A stretch of 64,000 nt of DNA from Halapricum desulfuricans (lineage in GTDB: Archaea; Halobacteriota; Halobacteria; Halobacteriales; Haloarculaceae), in assembly GCF_017094465.1 (NCBI RefSeq), contig NZ_CP064791.1, positions 434,001 through 498,000 on the forward strand, in the 5' to 3' direction. The position numbers and the translations under genes were made by a program. How positions within the stretch are numbered: position 1 is the first letter of the stretch; each line of letters begins with the position of its first letter. Shown here in pieces: positions 17,007 through 25,908 of the stretch. The notes beneath the pieces are model-generated. The model was not told the origin of the DNA and made no database searches. It saw nothing but the letters and a program-made list of their open reading frames with translations.

Positions 17007-19412
17007 CTAGTCGTCCGCGACCACGGGCGCAGCCGGCACCGGCTGGTCGGCTTCAGGTCGTTCGGATACCGGCGTCCACTCTAGGTCGCTCTGGTACTGG
17101 AACGCGTGGTGGTCCTGCGTCGGATCGACGACCGTCAGCGAGAGCCAGTCGTTGTCGAGCAGCGTCGCCAACTCCTCGTGGCTAGCAAGGATGCCGGTGA
17201 CACGTTCGACCGGGGCGTGGACGACCGTCGAGAGGCGGAGCGGCTGGTGGTGCGGTTCGTCGTCGGCTGCCATGAGCGACTGCAACGGCAGGCCGGCCAT
17301 CAGGTCGCCGCCGTTGCCCTGATAGACGCCGATGTTCCCGACCGGGTTGTGCGTCACCTTCGACCCGCTGCCGTAGACGGCGTTGTCGACCGTCGAGAAG
17401 TAGTACTGGGCGTTGATCCACTGGGTGACGATCATCGGACCAGTCATGATGGCCTCAAGGGCCTCGCCGTCGGGATCGGTCGACCAGTCGTAGGAATGGA
17501 GGAACGAGCGGCCGTCGAGGTCGAGATCGCTCGTCAACTCGCGGGACCCGACGACGAACCCCGCGTTGCCGGCCAGTCCCCACTCCGGGCGGACCTCGGC
17601 CCAGTCGGCGGCCCGGCGCTCGGTCTCCCTGGTACTCGCCGATCCGTCGCTGCCCATCGACTCGGCACGCTCGGCGGCCGCGTGCTCGCGAGCGGTGTCG
17701 AGGTCGCCGCGCAACTGTTCGAGATCGTCGGCATGGGTCTCTGGCACATTGCCGTCGTACAGCTCGATCTCGTCAGTCGTGGTGTTGTGCTGGCCGGCGA
17801 GGAAGACGGTGTCGTCCGGGATCTCGAAGCCCTGCTCGCGTAGCTCGGTTTTGACCTCTGGGTCGTTGCAGATCGCCGCGAGGACGCGGGCGTTCGGGCC
17901 GCCGGGGTTGCCGGCGCAGGCCCCGCAGTCCAGGCTCGCATCGTAGGGGTTGTTCGTCGTCTCGCTGGCGTGGCCGACGAAGACGACGAGGCGGCCGAAC
18001 TCCTCCCAGCCCATCAGATCGAAGGCGGTGGCGGCGTACTCGACTTTCTCCTCGGTGGTGATCCCCACCGGTAGATCGCCCGCGTACTCGTGCTGGTGAT
18101 GGACGAGCGGCTCACAGAACTCCTGCTTGTTAGGTACCGACTCCTCTGTGGCGCCCAAGAGGTCGTACACGCGCTCGGGGACGAGCGTGCGGGCTGCGAG
18201 CGCGAGCCCGTACCCGCTCCCGGTCGTCTCGACGAAACCGTAGGCGGTGGCGGCGTTGGTCTCCAGCGACTCGATAACGTCGGTCGCAGCCTCGCGGATG
18301 CCGGTCCAGCGGTCGTGGCGTGTCCGCGTGTCGCTGTCGGTCGGGAAGTCGGTGACGTGGTGCTCTGCGTCCAGGATCGGTGGGCAGGAATCGACTGACA
18401 CGTCGGCGTCGTATCCCTGGTACTCCATGGGGATACCGAAGAAGCCGGCGTACCCGCGGGTCTCGTAGCCGCCCGCCGCCTCGATGTGGCGACGGATAAT
18501 CTCCGAGCGGGTGTCGATACAGAACACCAGCTGGGCGTCCGGCCGGCCCGACGGATCGCTGTCGGCCATCGATCGACTCTCCGCGGCGACGGTCCCGACG
18601 AGGTCAGCGCGGTAGGTCGCCTCCCACGCGCGAAGGAAGGCCTGCGCGAGCTCGTCGACCCCATTCGTATCGAGGCTGCCGGCTGCGGGTTCGATGTCGG
18701 CATCGACGGCATCCAGGAGCGCCAGCCGAGCCGCGAGGTATCCCTCCAGCGAGATCGGGTACGCCGACTGCCACTCGTTGCCGCTCTCGGCGCGCTGCTT
18801 GATGTACCCCGTCCAGCCCGGGAGGGCAGCCAGTTGCTCCTCGAAGATCGGGACCCACTGGCTTTCCGGGTACGGCTCTAGTACCGTCTCGATGGCCTCG
18901 ATCGGTGTCTCCGGCAGATCTTCGAGGACTCCCGCATCAGGAACGTCGCTATCGTATTCGACCACCGCTCTGAAGGCTGTGTAAAATCCCGACTCGCGGT
19001 TGGGCATCGGCCAGTGGGCGCTCCCCTCCTCGAGGAAGGCGGATAGCCACTTCGCCAACACCTGATCGACGTGCTCCGTGGCAGTGTCCGTCTCACTCGC
19101 TGGGGCGTCGGTCGCGTCGGCCATGCGACCGAGCAGCTCCGCAGGGTCGTCCTCGTAGCCGGCCTCGGCGAGTTCCGTTTCGAGTATCTCCGGATCGATC
19201 TGACCGCGCTGAAGCGCCGTCCGGAACGTCTCGGCGCTCGGGTAGCCGCGGCCGCCCAACAGGGCAGCCGCCTGTTCGACCGCCTCGCCGAACGGCTGGT
19301 CTTCGAACCCCGAGAGCGGATTGGCCGTCACGAACGAGTGCAGTGGCCAGACCGAGCCGACGGTGGTCGCTGCCCTGTCGATGCTGTCGCGGATGGCGGA
19401 TTTAGTACTCAT
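17007..19412 (-). CDS. dabA: DabA, zinc-dependent subunit of the inorganic carbon pump
   Basis: 801 residues, in the range of DUF2309/UPF0753 DabA proteins. The beta-carbonic-anhydrase-like zinc site is intact: C298 and D300 (LVFCIDTR), H481 (FVGHASET) and C496 (DCGACAGN). The C-x-D and H-x14-C spacings are the same as in the characterised DabA of Halothiobacillus. With DabB it is thought to hydrate CO2 vectorially using a cation gradient and so accumulate bicarbonate. Its ATG overlaps the end of dabB by 11 bases and has a Shine-Dalgarno GGAGGA (19418-19423) inside dabB, indicating coupled translation. Confidence 0.92.
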   Translation of the reverse strand: MSTKSAIRDSIDRAATTVGSVWPLHSFVTANPLSGFEDQPFGEAVEQAAALLGGRGYPSAETFRTALQRGQIDPEILETELAEAGYEDDPAELLGRMADATDAPASETDTATEHVDQVLAKWLSAFLEEGSAHWPMPNRESGFYTAFRAVVEYDSDVPDAGVLEDLPETPIEAIETVLEPYPESQWVPIFEEQLAALPGWTGYIKQRAESGNEWQSAYPISLEGYLAARLALLDAVDADIEPAAGSLDTNGVDELAQAFLRAWEATYRADLVGTVAAESRSMADSDPSGRPDAQLVFCIDTRSEIIRRHIEAAGGYETRGYAGFFGIPMEYQGYDADVSVDSCPPILDAEHHVTDFPTDSDTRTRHDRWTGIREAATDVIESLETNAATAYGFVETTGSGYGLALAARTLVPERVYDLLGATEESVPNKQEFCEPLVHHQHEYAGDLPVGITTEEKVEYAATAFDLMGWEEFGRLVVFVGHASETTNNPYDASLDCGACAGNPGGPNARVLAAICNDPEVKTELREQGFEIPDDTVFLAGQHNTTTDEIELYDGNVPETHADDLEQLRGDLDTAREHAAAERAESMGSDGSASTRETERRAADWAEVRPEWGLAGNAGFVVGSRELTSDLDLDGRSFLHSYDWSTDPDGEALEAIMTGPMIVTQWINAQYYFSTVDNAVYGSGSKVTHNPVGNIGVYQGNGGDLMAGLPLQSLMAADDEPHHQPLRLSTVVHAPVERVTGILASHEELATLLDNDWLSLTVVDPTQDHHAFQYQSDLEWTPVSERPEADQPVPAAPVVADD

Positions 19413-20910
19413 TGTAGTCCTCCGTGGTAGTCAGGACGGTGTCGGGCGACGGCTGGCCGGCGTTCAGCAGTGTCACGTAGAGGCGCGTACTGTGCTCGTG
19501 GACGCCGGTCTCGATCGCGACGTAGATCCCGACGAAGACGGCGGCGACGATGCCGTGGAGCAGGGTCAGCTCGGTCGGTGCCGTCACCACGGCGAGCCCG
19601 GACAGGAATTCGGACACTCCCTCGTACACCACAGCGTAGACGCCGATAGCCGGGAAGAAGACCAGCGGCACGGCCCCGTACCGGGTCAGCGTCGACAGCG
19701 ACGTGTGCTGGACCGCGTTGTGTGCCGCGTGGAGCGTGGTAAACACCACGAAAAACGTCAGCAGCAGTCCGGTGTCGACTCTGGTTCCCTTCCCAGTCAG
19801 CGCCGCGAACAGCGCGCCCCCGGCCAGCCCGGTCAGCAGCGTCACGGTGACGCCGGCGACGTTCGCCACCCGCCCCGTCGTGTGTGTTGCCCCATCGCCT
19901 GGACTGGTGTGTTCGACCTGCTCGCCCGAACGCAGGAACTGGTAGGCCTTGTAGAAGCCGTGCAACACGAGATGAGTGATGGCCGCCCCGAAGAAGCCCA
20001 AGCCGGCCTGCATGATCATGAATCCCATCTGGCCGACTGTCGAACAGCCGAGCCTGCCCTTGATGTCCGTCTGGACCGTCTTCAGGACCTTTCCGAGTAA
20101 CGCGCTGGTCGCGCCTACTACGACCACCGCGAGCATGAGCGTGGGGTCGACGGTGATAACCGGGGCGAAGCGGGTAAGCAGGATCCCGCCGGCGTTGACG
20201 AACCCGGCGTGCATCAGTGCCGACGCCGGCGTCGGGGCGGTCATCGAGGAGAGCAACCAGCCGTGGAACGGCACCAGGGCGGACTGGATCATCGCAGCGA
20301 GCACGAGTGCGGCGGCAGCGACCAGCCACAGTGGGCCACCGAGCCCATTGGCAGCTGCGGCGACACCGGAAACTGTCGTCGCGCCGGTTGTCCACCACAG
20401 CGCCGAAAGCCCGATTGCCAGTAGCGCGCTACTGGCGAGAAAGTACCTGCGGGCGACCGCCGCGGCCACCTGTGCCTGTCCCCAGCCGCTGACGGTACCG
20501 ATGAGGTTTGCCATCAACAGCCCCATCGCTAGCCACAGGAGCGCGAACAGTGCGAGGTGGTCGGCAGCGACCAGCCCTATTACGGCCGCTGTGAAACCGA
20601 ACACAGTAGCGACAAATTTCGTCTCGTGGGTGCTTCCAGCCATATAGCGGCGCGAGTAGCTGTGGACGATGCCGCTGAAGAAGGTGACGACCACCCACAT
20701 CAGTACGGTCAGTCCGTCGATGGCGACTATCCCGGGAATCTCCCACGTGCCTCCGGTCCGGACCCGGATTGCAACCGTTGCGATGCTCGCGGCGAACAGC
20801 GACCACACGAGCCACGTGAGTGCGACGGGCACGAACGGCGACTCCGACGCCGTGTCCGGAAGCGATCCGACCGTTGTCGTTGAGCTGTGTCCTGACATCG
20901 TTCGGTCCAT
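19402..20910 (-). CDS. dabB: DabB, NuoL-like membrane subunit of the inorganic carbon pump
   Basis: 502 residues with about 13-14 membrane helices. It belongs to the proton-pumping NADH dehydrogenase subunit 5/MrpA family: the segment LGCSTVGQMGFMIMQAGLG and the following HLVLHGFYKAYQFLRSG carry the charged helix residues of that family. It is shorter than NuoL and lies directly before dabA, the arrangement of DAB-type dissolved inorganic carbon transporters, so complex I or Mrp membership is unlikely; no other nuo or mrp genes are near. The start MDRTMSGHSS at 20910 could instead be the second M four codons later. Confidence 0.88.
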   Translation of the reverse strand: MDRTMSGHSSTTTVGSLPDTASESPFVPVALTWLVWSLFAASIATVAIRVRTGGTWEIPGIVAIDGLTVLMWVVVTFFSGIVHSYSRRYMAGSTHETKFVATVFGFTAAVIGLVAADHLALFALLWLAMGLLMANLIGTVSGWGQAQVAAAVARRYFLASSALLAIGLSALWWTTGATTVSGVAAAANGLGGPLWLVAAAALVLAAMIQSALVPFHGWLLSSMTAPTPASALMHAGFVNAGGILLTRFAPVITVDPTLMLAVVVVGATSALLGKVLKTVQTDIKGRLGCSTVGQMGFMIMQAGLGFFGAAITHLVLHGFYKAYQFLRSGEQVEHTSPGDGATHTTGRVANVAGVTVTLLTGLAGGALFAALTGKGTRVDTGLLLTFFVVFTTLHAAHNAVQHTSLSTLTRYGAVPLVFFPAIGVYAVVYEGVSEFLSGLAVVTAPTELTLLHGIVAAVFVGIYVAIETGVHEHSTRLYVTLLNAGQPSPDTVLTTTEDYNEY

Positions 20911-21007
20911 CTGTGACCGCTCGGCAACCGGGCGTCCCGGAACGCCGATTCTGGTCGTCTCTACTATCTATGCGAACGTACTGTTTGTTAAATCCTTCTA
21001 TATTACC

Positions 21008-21017
21008 AGAACGTTCT
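21008..21017. promoter_or_regulatory. 10-bp palindrome upstream of dabBA
   Basis: AGAACGTTCT is a perfect palindrome about 100 bases before the dabB start, with a further AGAAC half at 21033-21037. On the minus strand it lies close to AT-rich TATA-like sequence (AATATAG, about 20998-21004). It is a candidate operator for the Lrp-type regulator encoded just upstream. Confidence 0.35.
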
Positions 21018-21169
21018 CAAAATGGGGGATAATAGAACATTATGGTTTCAGTGCTGGGAAGCGATACTGGGTTGGCGCTACAACTGTCTCCAGTAGTCGA
21101 TACCCAACGAACCTACAGTCAGAGCAGGCCGCGTGTCCCGGGATCGTTCGGCAATCGAAGATTTCGGGA

Positions 21170-21643
21170 TTACTTACTGTTTTCGGGGTCGAACGTCCCG
21201 AACGGCGTCGTCTCGTGGCTCCGGACGAGTACTTCGTCGGCGACTGTCAGCCCCATATCTAGCAGTTCCTGCGCGACGGGCGTGATATCGCTATCCGACT
21301 CGCCGACGACCGTCACGAGGAGGTTCTGTTCACCGGTCACCAACTCCTGGACCGACACGACGCCGTCGATCGCAAGTATCTCGGGGATCAGGTCCCCACG
21401 TTCGGGTATCGAAGCCGTACAGTACAGCAGCATTCGGAGTGGGAACCCCGACTGCTGGTAATCGACGCTGGCACTGTAGCCTTTGATCACGCCGTCGGAT
21501 TCGAGGCGCTGGATGCGCTTGCGGACAGTGCTGTCGGAAGTGCCAGTCCGTTCAGCGATATCTCCGGATGACATGTTTCGAGCATCTTCCTGTAGTGCAT
21601 ACAGAATCGCTCTGTCCACGTCGTCGATTTCTTCGTCAGCCAT
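21170..21643 (-). CDS. Lrp/AsnC-family transcriptional regulator
   Basis: 157 residues from MADEEID. Residues 6-60 form the winged HTH (DDVDRAILYALQEDARNMSS, then TSDSTVRKRIQRLESDGVIKGY), and the rest is the RAM ligand-binding domain (SVQELVTGEQNLLVTVVG). The start is set by a TATA-like AAATAAAG on the minus strand at 21668-21675, 29 bases before the ATG, which gives a leaderless transcript; a longer frame to 21718 is rejected. It lies upstream of dabBA on the same strand, separated by 259 bases, so control of inorganic carbon uptake is inferred. Confidence 0.85.
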   Translation of the reverse strand: MADEEIDDVDRAILYALQEDARNMSSGDIAERTGTSDSTVRKRIQRLESDGVIKGYSASVDYQQSGFPLRMLLYCTASIPERGDLIPEILAIDGVVSVQELVTGEQNLLVTVVGESDSDITPVAQELLDMGLTVADEVLVRSHETTPFGTFDPENSK

Positions 21644-21805
21644 ACTAGAGTGTCCACGACAGAGGCACTTTATTTGCCCCCATGCTCGTCGCGTGCGCTG
21701 TTCCAGTGTCAAAACCACACTCTGTAGCTGGCGGCCTGGGCCGATCGGGCATCCCTGTATCGAGACGAATATCCTACACCCGTATTCTATATTGCGAAAT
21801 ATAAT

Positions 21806-22720
21806 TTATTCTCCGTCAAACGACGCCATCGACTCGAACTCCCCATCCCGGATCGCACGGCTCAAGTCGTCGATATCTACCGGTTCAGACACCTGGCTGG
21901 GGTACTTTCGCTGGACGTATCCGACGATGTTGTCGATATCGCGTTTGAGCAACTCGTCGCTGTTCTCGTGGTCGGTCGGCACGGCCTGGGGCCAGTCGAA
22001 GATGGTGATCCCACCGCTGGCGACGAAGATATTGTACTCGCTGATGTCGGCGTGGACGTACCCTTCCTGATACGCTGTCTGGATCTCCCGGAGGATCATC
22101 TCCAGCAACGGCCGCACTTGTTCGCTGTCGATTCGCGCCTGTGAGAGCTCCACACCGTCCATCCGTTCCATGGCGATCGCATGCCGGTTGTGGTCGATCG
22201 GCTGTGGGACCGCTACGTCCGGATACAGCGTTTCCAGCGCGTCGTACTCCTTCTCGGCCGCCTTGCGTGCGGTGTACTGCCAGGAGACGTGTTCGCGGTC
22301 GGCGGTGTACTCCCGTTCGCGCATCACTTCCCGGAAGTTCGTGTACCCTTCCCGGTGGAATTTCAATGCCAGTGGCCGGTAGGATTGGGCCTCGTAGACG
22401 TCGCTCTCCTTGCCGACCCCCAGCGGTGCGCCGACACCGCTGATGGTCTCTCGCTCGGCGAAGGTATGCAACGCCAGCGCGTCGTACCCCTCGAAGGTGA
22501 GGGTGTACCCCTCGTACTGGATGGTTTTTCGCTCGATCAACTCTCGATCCATACAGCGATCGAGCCGGTATTCGACGTCCTCGGCTGTCAGCCGCGAGTA
22601 CTCCGGAATCTTCTCACGCTGGACCCACTCCGAGAACCGCATCCCCTGCTCGATTCCCGAGAGCAGATAGAAATCCTCGGGTTCGAGCTCTGCCATCACC
22701 GGCGCGACGTTCTGAACCAT
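21806..22720 (-). CDS. rio2: RIO2 serine/threonine protein kinase
   Basis: 304 residues, the archaeal RIO2 length. An N-terminal winged helix (about 1-85) precedes the kinase-like domain: the nucleotide loop GVGKESDVYEA (about 100), catalytic loop HADISEYNIFV (about 225) and metal-binding IFDWPQAV (about 243). RIO2 acts in maturation of the small ribosomal subunit. The ATG at 22720 has a TATA-like TTTTAGCA about 28 bases upstream, consistent with a leaderless message. The gene stands alone. Confidence 0.92.
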   Translation of the reverse strand: MVQNVAPVMAELEPEDFYLLSGIEQGMRFSEWVQREKIPEYSRLTAEDVEYRLDRCMDRELIERKTIQYEGYTLTFEGYDALALHTFAERETISGVGAPLGVGKESDVYEAQSYRPLALKFHREGYTNFREVMREREYTADREHVSWQYTARKAAEKEYDALETLYPDVAVPQPIDHNRHAIAMERMDGVELSQARIDSEQVRPLLEMILREIQTAYQEGYVHADISEYNIFVASGGITIFDWPQAVPTDHENSDELLKRDIDNIVGYVQRKYPSQVSEPVDIDDLSRAIRDGEFESMASFDGE

Positions 22721-22881
22721 GTGCCGGTTCTACTCGCTTGAGTGCTAAAAGGCCGATGTGTCCGGGTATAAATCTTATGTCGATATATGGAATTCTCGAT
22801 CAACCCCGACTGCACATTGATGGGTTGTAGTGAAAAATCAGCTTGAGCTCTAATTCGTATCGTTACCAGTGGCGTGGCGAG

Positions 22882-23865
22882 TTAGTACAGCACACTCGAC
22901 ACTACTCCTCCCGTAGTCCATTCAATCGACACGCGGCGACCGCTAATTGAGTAGGATGGTCGCTCTTCGGCTCTGGTAAACTCACCACTCTCGGCAATGT
23001 ACGTTTTGATATCGTTCTCGTCCACGTCTCGCTCCTCGTCGAAGACGATCACTCTTGTGATATCCACGTCAGTTCCGTTTACCGTATACGTCGTCCCCTG
23101 CGCCACCGTTCCGCCGAGACGACCATTTTCTGGGCCCTGATCTCCGCTCAACTCTGTCTCGTTCTGTGTACTGGCGCTTATGGTATGGCCCATCGAGAGG
23201 CCGCTCGCGAGCTCACTCATATCGCTCGTTTCGGTATACGTCGGAACTTCCCCCGCGTTCGCGTCGAATAGCAACTCCGCTACACCTTCTGCAGTCGGAA
23301 GCGTGTCGGTTTGATCGTTCCCTCCGATGTTGATAACCACATTCTCGTTTTCATCGACGACAAACGCGTCTAGATTTGATTCACCTGCATTTTCCTGTCT
23401 AAATAGCGTCCGACTGTCCGTCATTTCGCTGGTCGTTGCGTATCCGGCGCCATACTCGATTTTGTCTCCAATCCAATCAGCATCAAACGAACCCGTATAG
23501 ATGGTCGCCTCGAAGTCCGAGGAGCCAAAGCTGTCCTCACTGGAGACTCTGGCATTCATCGAGATTCTGTACTCGACGTCTTCTGACGGAAGCGATCCGA
23601 ACTCGGTCGAAACTCTTTGCGAACTTTTCCACAGTGTGTCGTCGACCGCACTGTAGATTCCCGACGGCGTCCGTGCCGAGAAACTGTAGTGGTTGAGGCC
23701 ATCACTGATCTCTCCGGGTTCCGGTAGCCAGGAACTGACCGCCGAGAACGATCCCGTTGAGCCGTCGTCCCCGCCCAGGAACGGAACGCTGTTACATCCT
23801 GCCAGCCCCATCGCCGAGGCGGTTGCCGCTGCGCCAGTCGCTTTCAGCATTTCGCGCCGCTTCAT
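22882..23865 (-). CDS. Orphan Tat lipoprotein, function unknown
   Basis: 327 residues. The N-terminus MKRREMLKATGAAATASAMG leads to a lipobox LAGC (cysteine 24), so the protein is probably exported and lipid-anchored. The mature part is rich in S, T, D, E and G with strand-forming patterns and no cysteines, catalytic motif or membrane segment. Base composition is lower in GC than neighbouring genes, suggesting recent gain or a surface protein under divergent selection. I do not recognise the family. Confidence 0.7.
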   Translation of the reverse strand: MKRREMLKATGAAATASAMGLAGCNSVPFLGGDDGSTGSFSAVSSWLPEPGEISDGLNHYSFSARTPSGIYSAVDDTLWKSSQRVSTEFGSLPSEDVEYRISMNARVSSEDSFGSSDFEATIYTGSFDADWIGDKIEYGAGYATTSEMTDSRTLFRQENAGESNLDAFVVDENENVVINIGGNDQTDTLPTAEGVAELLFDANAGEVPTYTETSDMSELASGLSMGHTISASTQNETELSGDQGPENGRLGGTVAQGTTYTVNGTDVDITRVIVFDEERDVDENDIKTYIAESGEFTRAEERPSYSISGRRVSIEWTTGGVVSSVLY

Positions 23866-24044
23866 AACATTTTGCCAATCATATCCCTCTCATATAACTA
23901 TGACGGAGATGACATCATCTGTGCATTGTGGTGCCGTCTCTCATCTGTTCTACTACCCGGTCCGTTTCGAGTCCGCGCTCGTTATCGCACTATCACAGCA
24001 ATCCTGATCGACAGGTAATTCCGGTTTCCACCGTACCACTGTCT

Positions 24045-24605
24045 ATGGAGCGAGCACCAGGTGGATCACCGGTCGGCGTGGACGACCCGTACGCGCACGT
24101 CGATCGGTGTGACCACGTCACCGACGATGGCCGGTGTCGGTGGGCGCTCGAACGCGACTCCCGTGATCCGGAGTTCGTCGCCGACCGGCGTCGGAACGAC
24201 TTTCGCTGTCCCGTCGTCGCTTCCGACGCGGATCCCGACCAGGCATCGTCCGAAACACAGCACAGCGACTGGTCGTGGTCGGACTGCCCCCACTTCCGAT
24301 CGCTGACGGACGGTCGAACCTGCCGCCGCTGTGGTCTCGAAGAGCGGCGTCTCGCCCACGACGATGCGCGACCGCTACTCGAGGAGCATCACCTCTCGTA
24401 CGCCGATCGAGAGGACGGTCCGGGCCACGAGATCACCGTCTCGCTCTGTCGGTGGTGTCACGCGAAAGTCCACAACTCCTGGGCGCGGATCGACGATTCG
24501 GCCCAGCCCGACCCGGAAGCGCTCGCTGTCGCCGAAACGCGAAAGGGCAGAGAGGTCGAGGAGCTGTCCTTCGAGTCCGCGAGCGAGCGATTCGATTATA
24601 AATAG
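24045..24605 (+). CDS. HNH-like zinc-binding haloarchaeal protein
   Basis: 186 residues from ATG 24045. Two cysteine groups are seen: DRCDHVTDDGRCRW near the N-terminus, and a C-terminal module TCRRCGLEERR, LEEHHLSY, LCRWCHAKVHNSW whose order of CxxC, HH, CxxCH and H is that of HNH nucleases or their inactive relatives. No companion methylase or toxin gene is present, so a defence role is not supported. A longer upstream frame from 23928 lacks protein character. The stop overlaps that of the convergent gene by 10 bases. Confidence 0.7.
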   Translation: MERAPGGSPVGVDDPYAHVDRCDHVTDDGRCRWALERDSRDPEFVADRRRNDFRCPVVASDADPDQASSETQHSDWSWSDCPHFRSLTDGRTCRRCGLEERRLAHDDARPLLEEHHLSYADREDGPGHEITVSLCRWCHAKVHNSWARIDDSAQPDPEALAVAETRKGREVEELSFESASERFDYK

Positions 24606-25114
24606 CGGTTGACGATGCTGACGACGCGGTTTCGCAGCCCTTCTTCGCCTTCGACGCTTCCGTCGCTGCTGACAATGTATTCAGACCCGTACTTTTCGAC
24701 GGTGAGCGTCGCCGTCTCGGTGTCCTCGGTCACCTCGAAGCCGTTCTCTTCCAGACGGTCCGTGATCGTCTCGAACTCCTCGGGGACCGATGCAGCGTCG
24801 GCCTCCTCGTCAACGACCGTGAGCCGACTCTCGGGGAATCCGTAGTAGTCGATCCCGTGCTCGCGCACGCCGTCGAACAGTCCCCCGGGTGGCACGTCCT
24901 CCCAGTCCGGCCACTCCTTCGTGAGCTGGTCGAGAAACGCGATCACGACGAGCTGTTCGTTCGGGTCGTACTCCGGGTTGGACTCGGCGGTCGTGTAGGT
25001 CTCGCCGTCGACCTCGTACTCCCAGTCCGCGATCGTCTTCTCGGGCTGGTGGACGACGACGGCCTCGTCCGGATCGTCGTCCTCGCGGTCGAGCACCCGT
25101 GTCCCTTCGTTCAT
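24596..25114 (-). CDS. Conserved-looking haloarchaeal hypothetical protein
   Basis: 172 residues starting at MNEGTRVLDREDDD. Acidic, soluble, no cysteines. It has alternating helix and strand patterns (LVVIAFLDQLTKEWPDWEDV; RLTVVDEEADAASVPEEFE) and a C-terminal region TATLTVEKYGSEYIVSSDGS followed by a helix. I do not recognise the family. A longer frame continuing upstream to 25828 is antisense to guaAA and is rejected. It is divergent from guaAA, with 87 bases between the two starts. Confidence 0.65.
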   Translation of the reverse strand: MNEGTRVLDREDDDPDEAVVVHQPEKTIADWEYEVDGETYTTAESNPEYDPNEQLVVIAFLDQLTKEWPDWEDVPPGGLFDGVREHGIDYYGFPESRLTVVDEEADAASVPEEFETITDRLEENGFEVTEDTETATLTVEKYGSEYIVSSDGSVEGEEGLRNRVVSIVNRYL

Positions 25115-25201
25115 CGGTACTCTCTCGGTGGCTCTCACACTTGTCTTTTCCGTCGATCGTTTTCCGCGGGTATTTACCTGCCAGTCGTGTAGCACTGCCC
25201 A

Positions 25202-25753
25202 ATGACCCGTATCGACGTCGTGGACAACCACGGCCAGTTCACGCATCTGGAGCAACGCGCGCTTCGTGATATCGGCGTCGAGGTCGAGTTGATCGACAAC
25301 ACGACCCCACCCGAGGAAATCGATGCCGACGGGCTCGTCCTCTCGGGCGGGCCGGATATCGAACGTGTCGGCAACTCCGCCGAGTATCTCGATCTCGATA
25401 TCCCGGTTCTCGGAATCTGTCTGGGTATGCAACTCATCGCCGACGAACGCGGCGGAACGGTCGGCTCCGGGGAGTACGGCGGGTACGCCGACGTGACCGT
25501 CGAAATCGACGATCCGTCCGATCCCCTGGTCGGCTCGCTCGCGCCCGAGACCCGGGTCTGGGCGAGTCACGCCGACGAGGTCAAATCGGTCCCCGAGGGA
25601 TTCGTCCGGACGGCCCACAGCGACGTCTGTGGCGTCGAGGCGATGGCAGACACCGACGCGGACATCTACGGCGTCCAGTGGCACCCCGAGGTTGCCCATA
25701 CCGAGCAGGGTGACGTGGTCTTCGAGAACTTCCGGTCGATCTGTGACCGGTAG
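25202..25753 (+). CDS. guaAA: GMP synthase glutaminase subunit
   Basis: 183 residues, the length of the separate archaeal GMP synthase subunit A. It is a class I glutamine amidotransferase: nucleophile loop GICLGMQLIA (cysteine near residue 77), catalytic histidine and glutamate in YGVQWHPEVAHT. It releases ammonia for the ATP-pyrophosphatase subunit (GuaAB), which is not in this window. The ATG directly opens the first strand (TRIDVVDNHGQF). Confidence 0.92.
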   Translation: MTRIDVVDNHGQFTHLEQRALRDIGVEVELIDNTTPPEEIDADGLVLSGGPDIERVGNSAEYLDLDIPVLGICLGMQLIADERGGTVGSGEYGGYADVTVEIDDPSDPLVGSLAPETRVWASHADEVKSVPEGFVRTAHSDVCGVEAMADTDADIYGVQWHPEVAHTEQGDVVFENFRSICDR

Positions 25754-25780
25754 TCGCCCGATGGCATCGCTCGGGACGAC

Positions 25781-25876
25781 CTCGACACGGCTGCCACCGT
25801 GGGATCGTATCCTCGACACGCCTACCACCGTGGGGTCGTATCCTCGACACGCCTACCGCCACCGCTGGGTCGTATG
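25781..25876. repeat. Three tandem 31-34 bp repeats before the DUF2070 gene
   Basis: Copies at 25781-25811, 25812-25842 and 25843-25876 each start CTCGACACG and end near GTCGTATC. Copies one and two are both 31 bases and differ at a few positions; the third has a three-base insertion. They fill the space between guaAA and the DUF2070 gene and end about 30 bases before its ATG. Repeat slippage is the simple explanation; repeated regulator sites are possible. Confidence 0.75.
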
Positions 25877-25908
25877 CTTTATCCTGCTCGCAGTTGCCCT
25901 TCCAATAG

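Noticed and set aside
19402-20910. DabB gene as an Mrp antiporter or complex I subunit
   Set aside because: No other mrp or nuo genes adjoin, and it is coupled to a dabA with an intact zinc site.
23693-24007. Plus-strand frame with a 35-residue tail before the HNH-like gene
   Set aside because: It overlaps the lipoprotein gene antisense, and the remaining part has no recognisable protein features.
24045-24605. Restriction or toxin nuclease of a defence system
   Set aside because: No methyltransferase, antitoxin or other defence gene is adjacent and the flanks are housekeeping genes.
25781-25876. Short CRISPR array
   Set aside because: The copies are contiguous with no spacers, and no cas genes are in the window.
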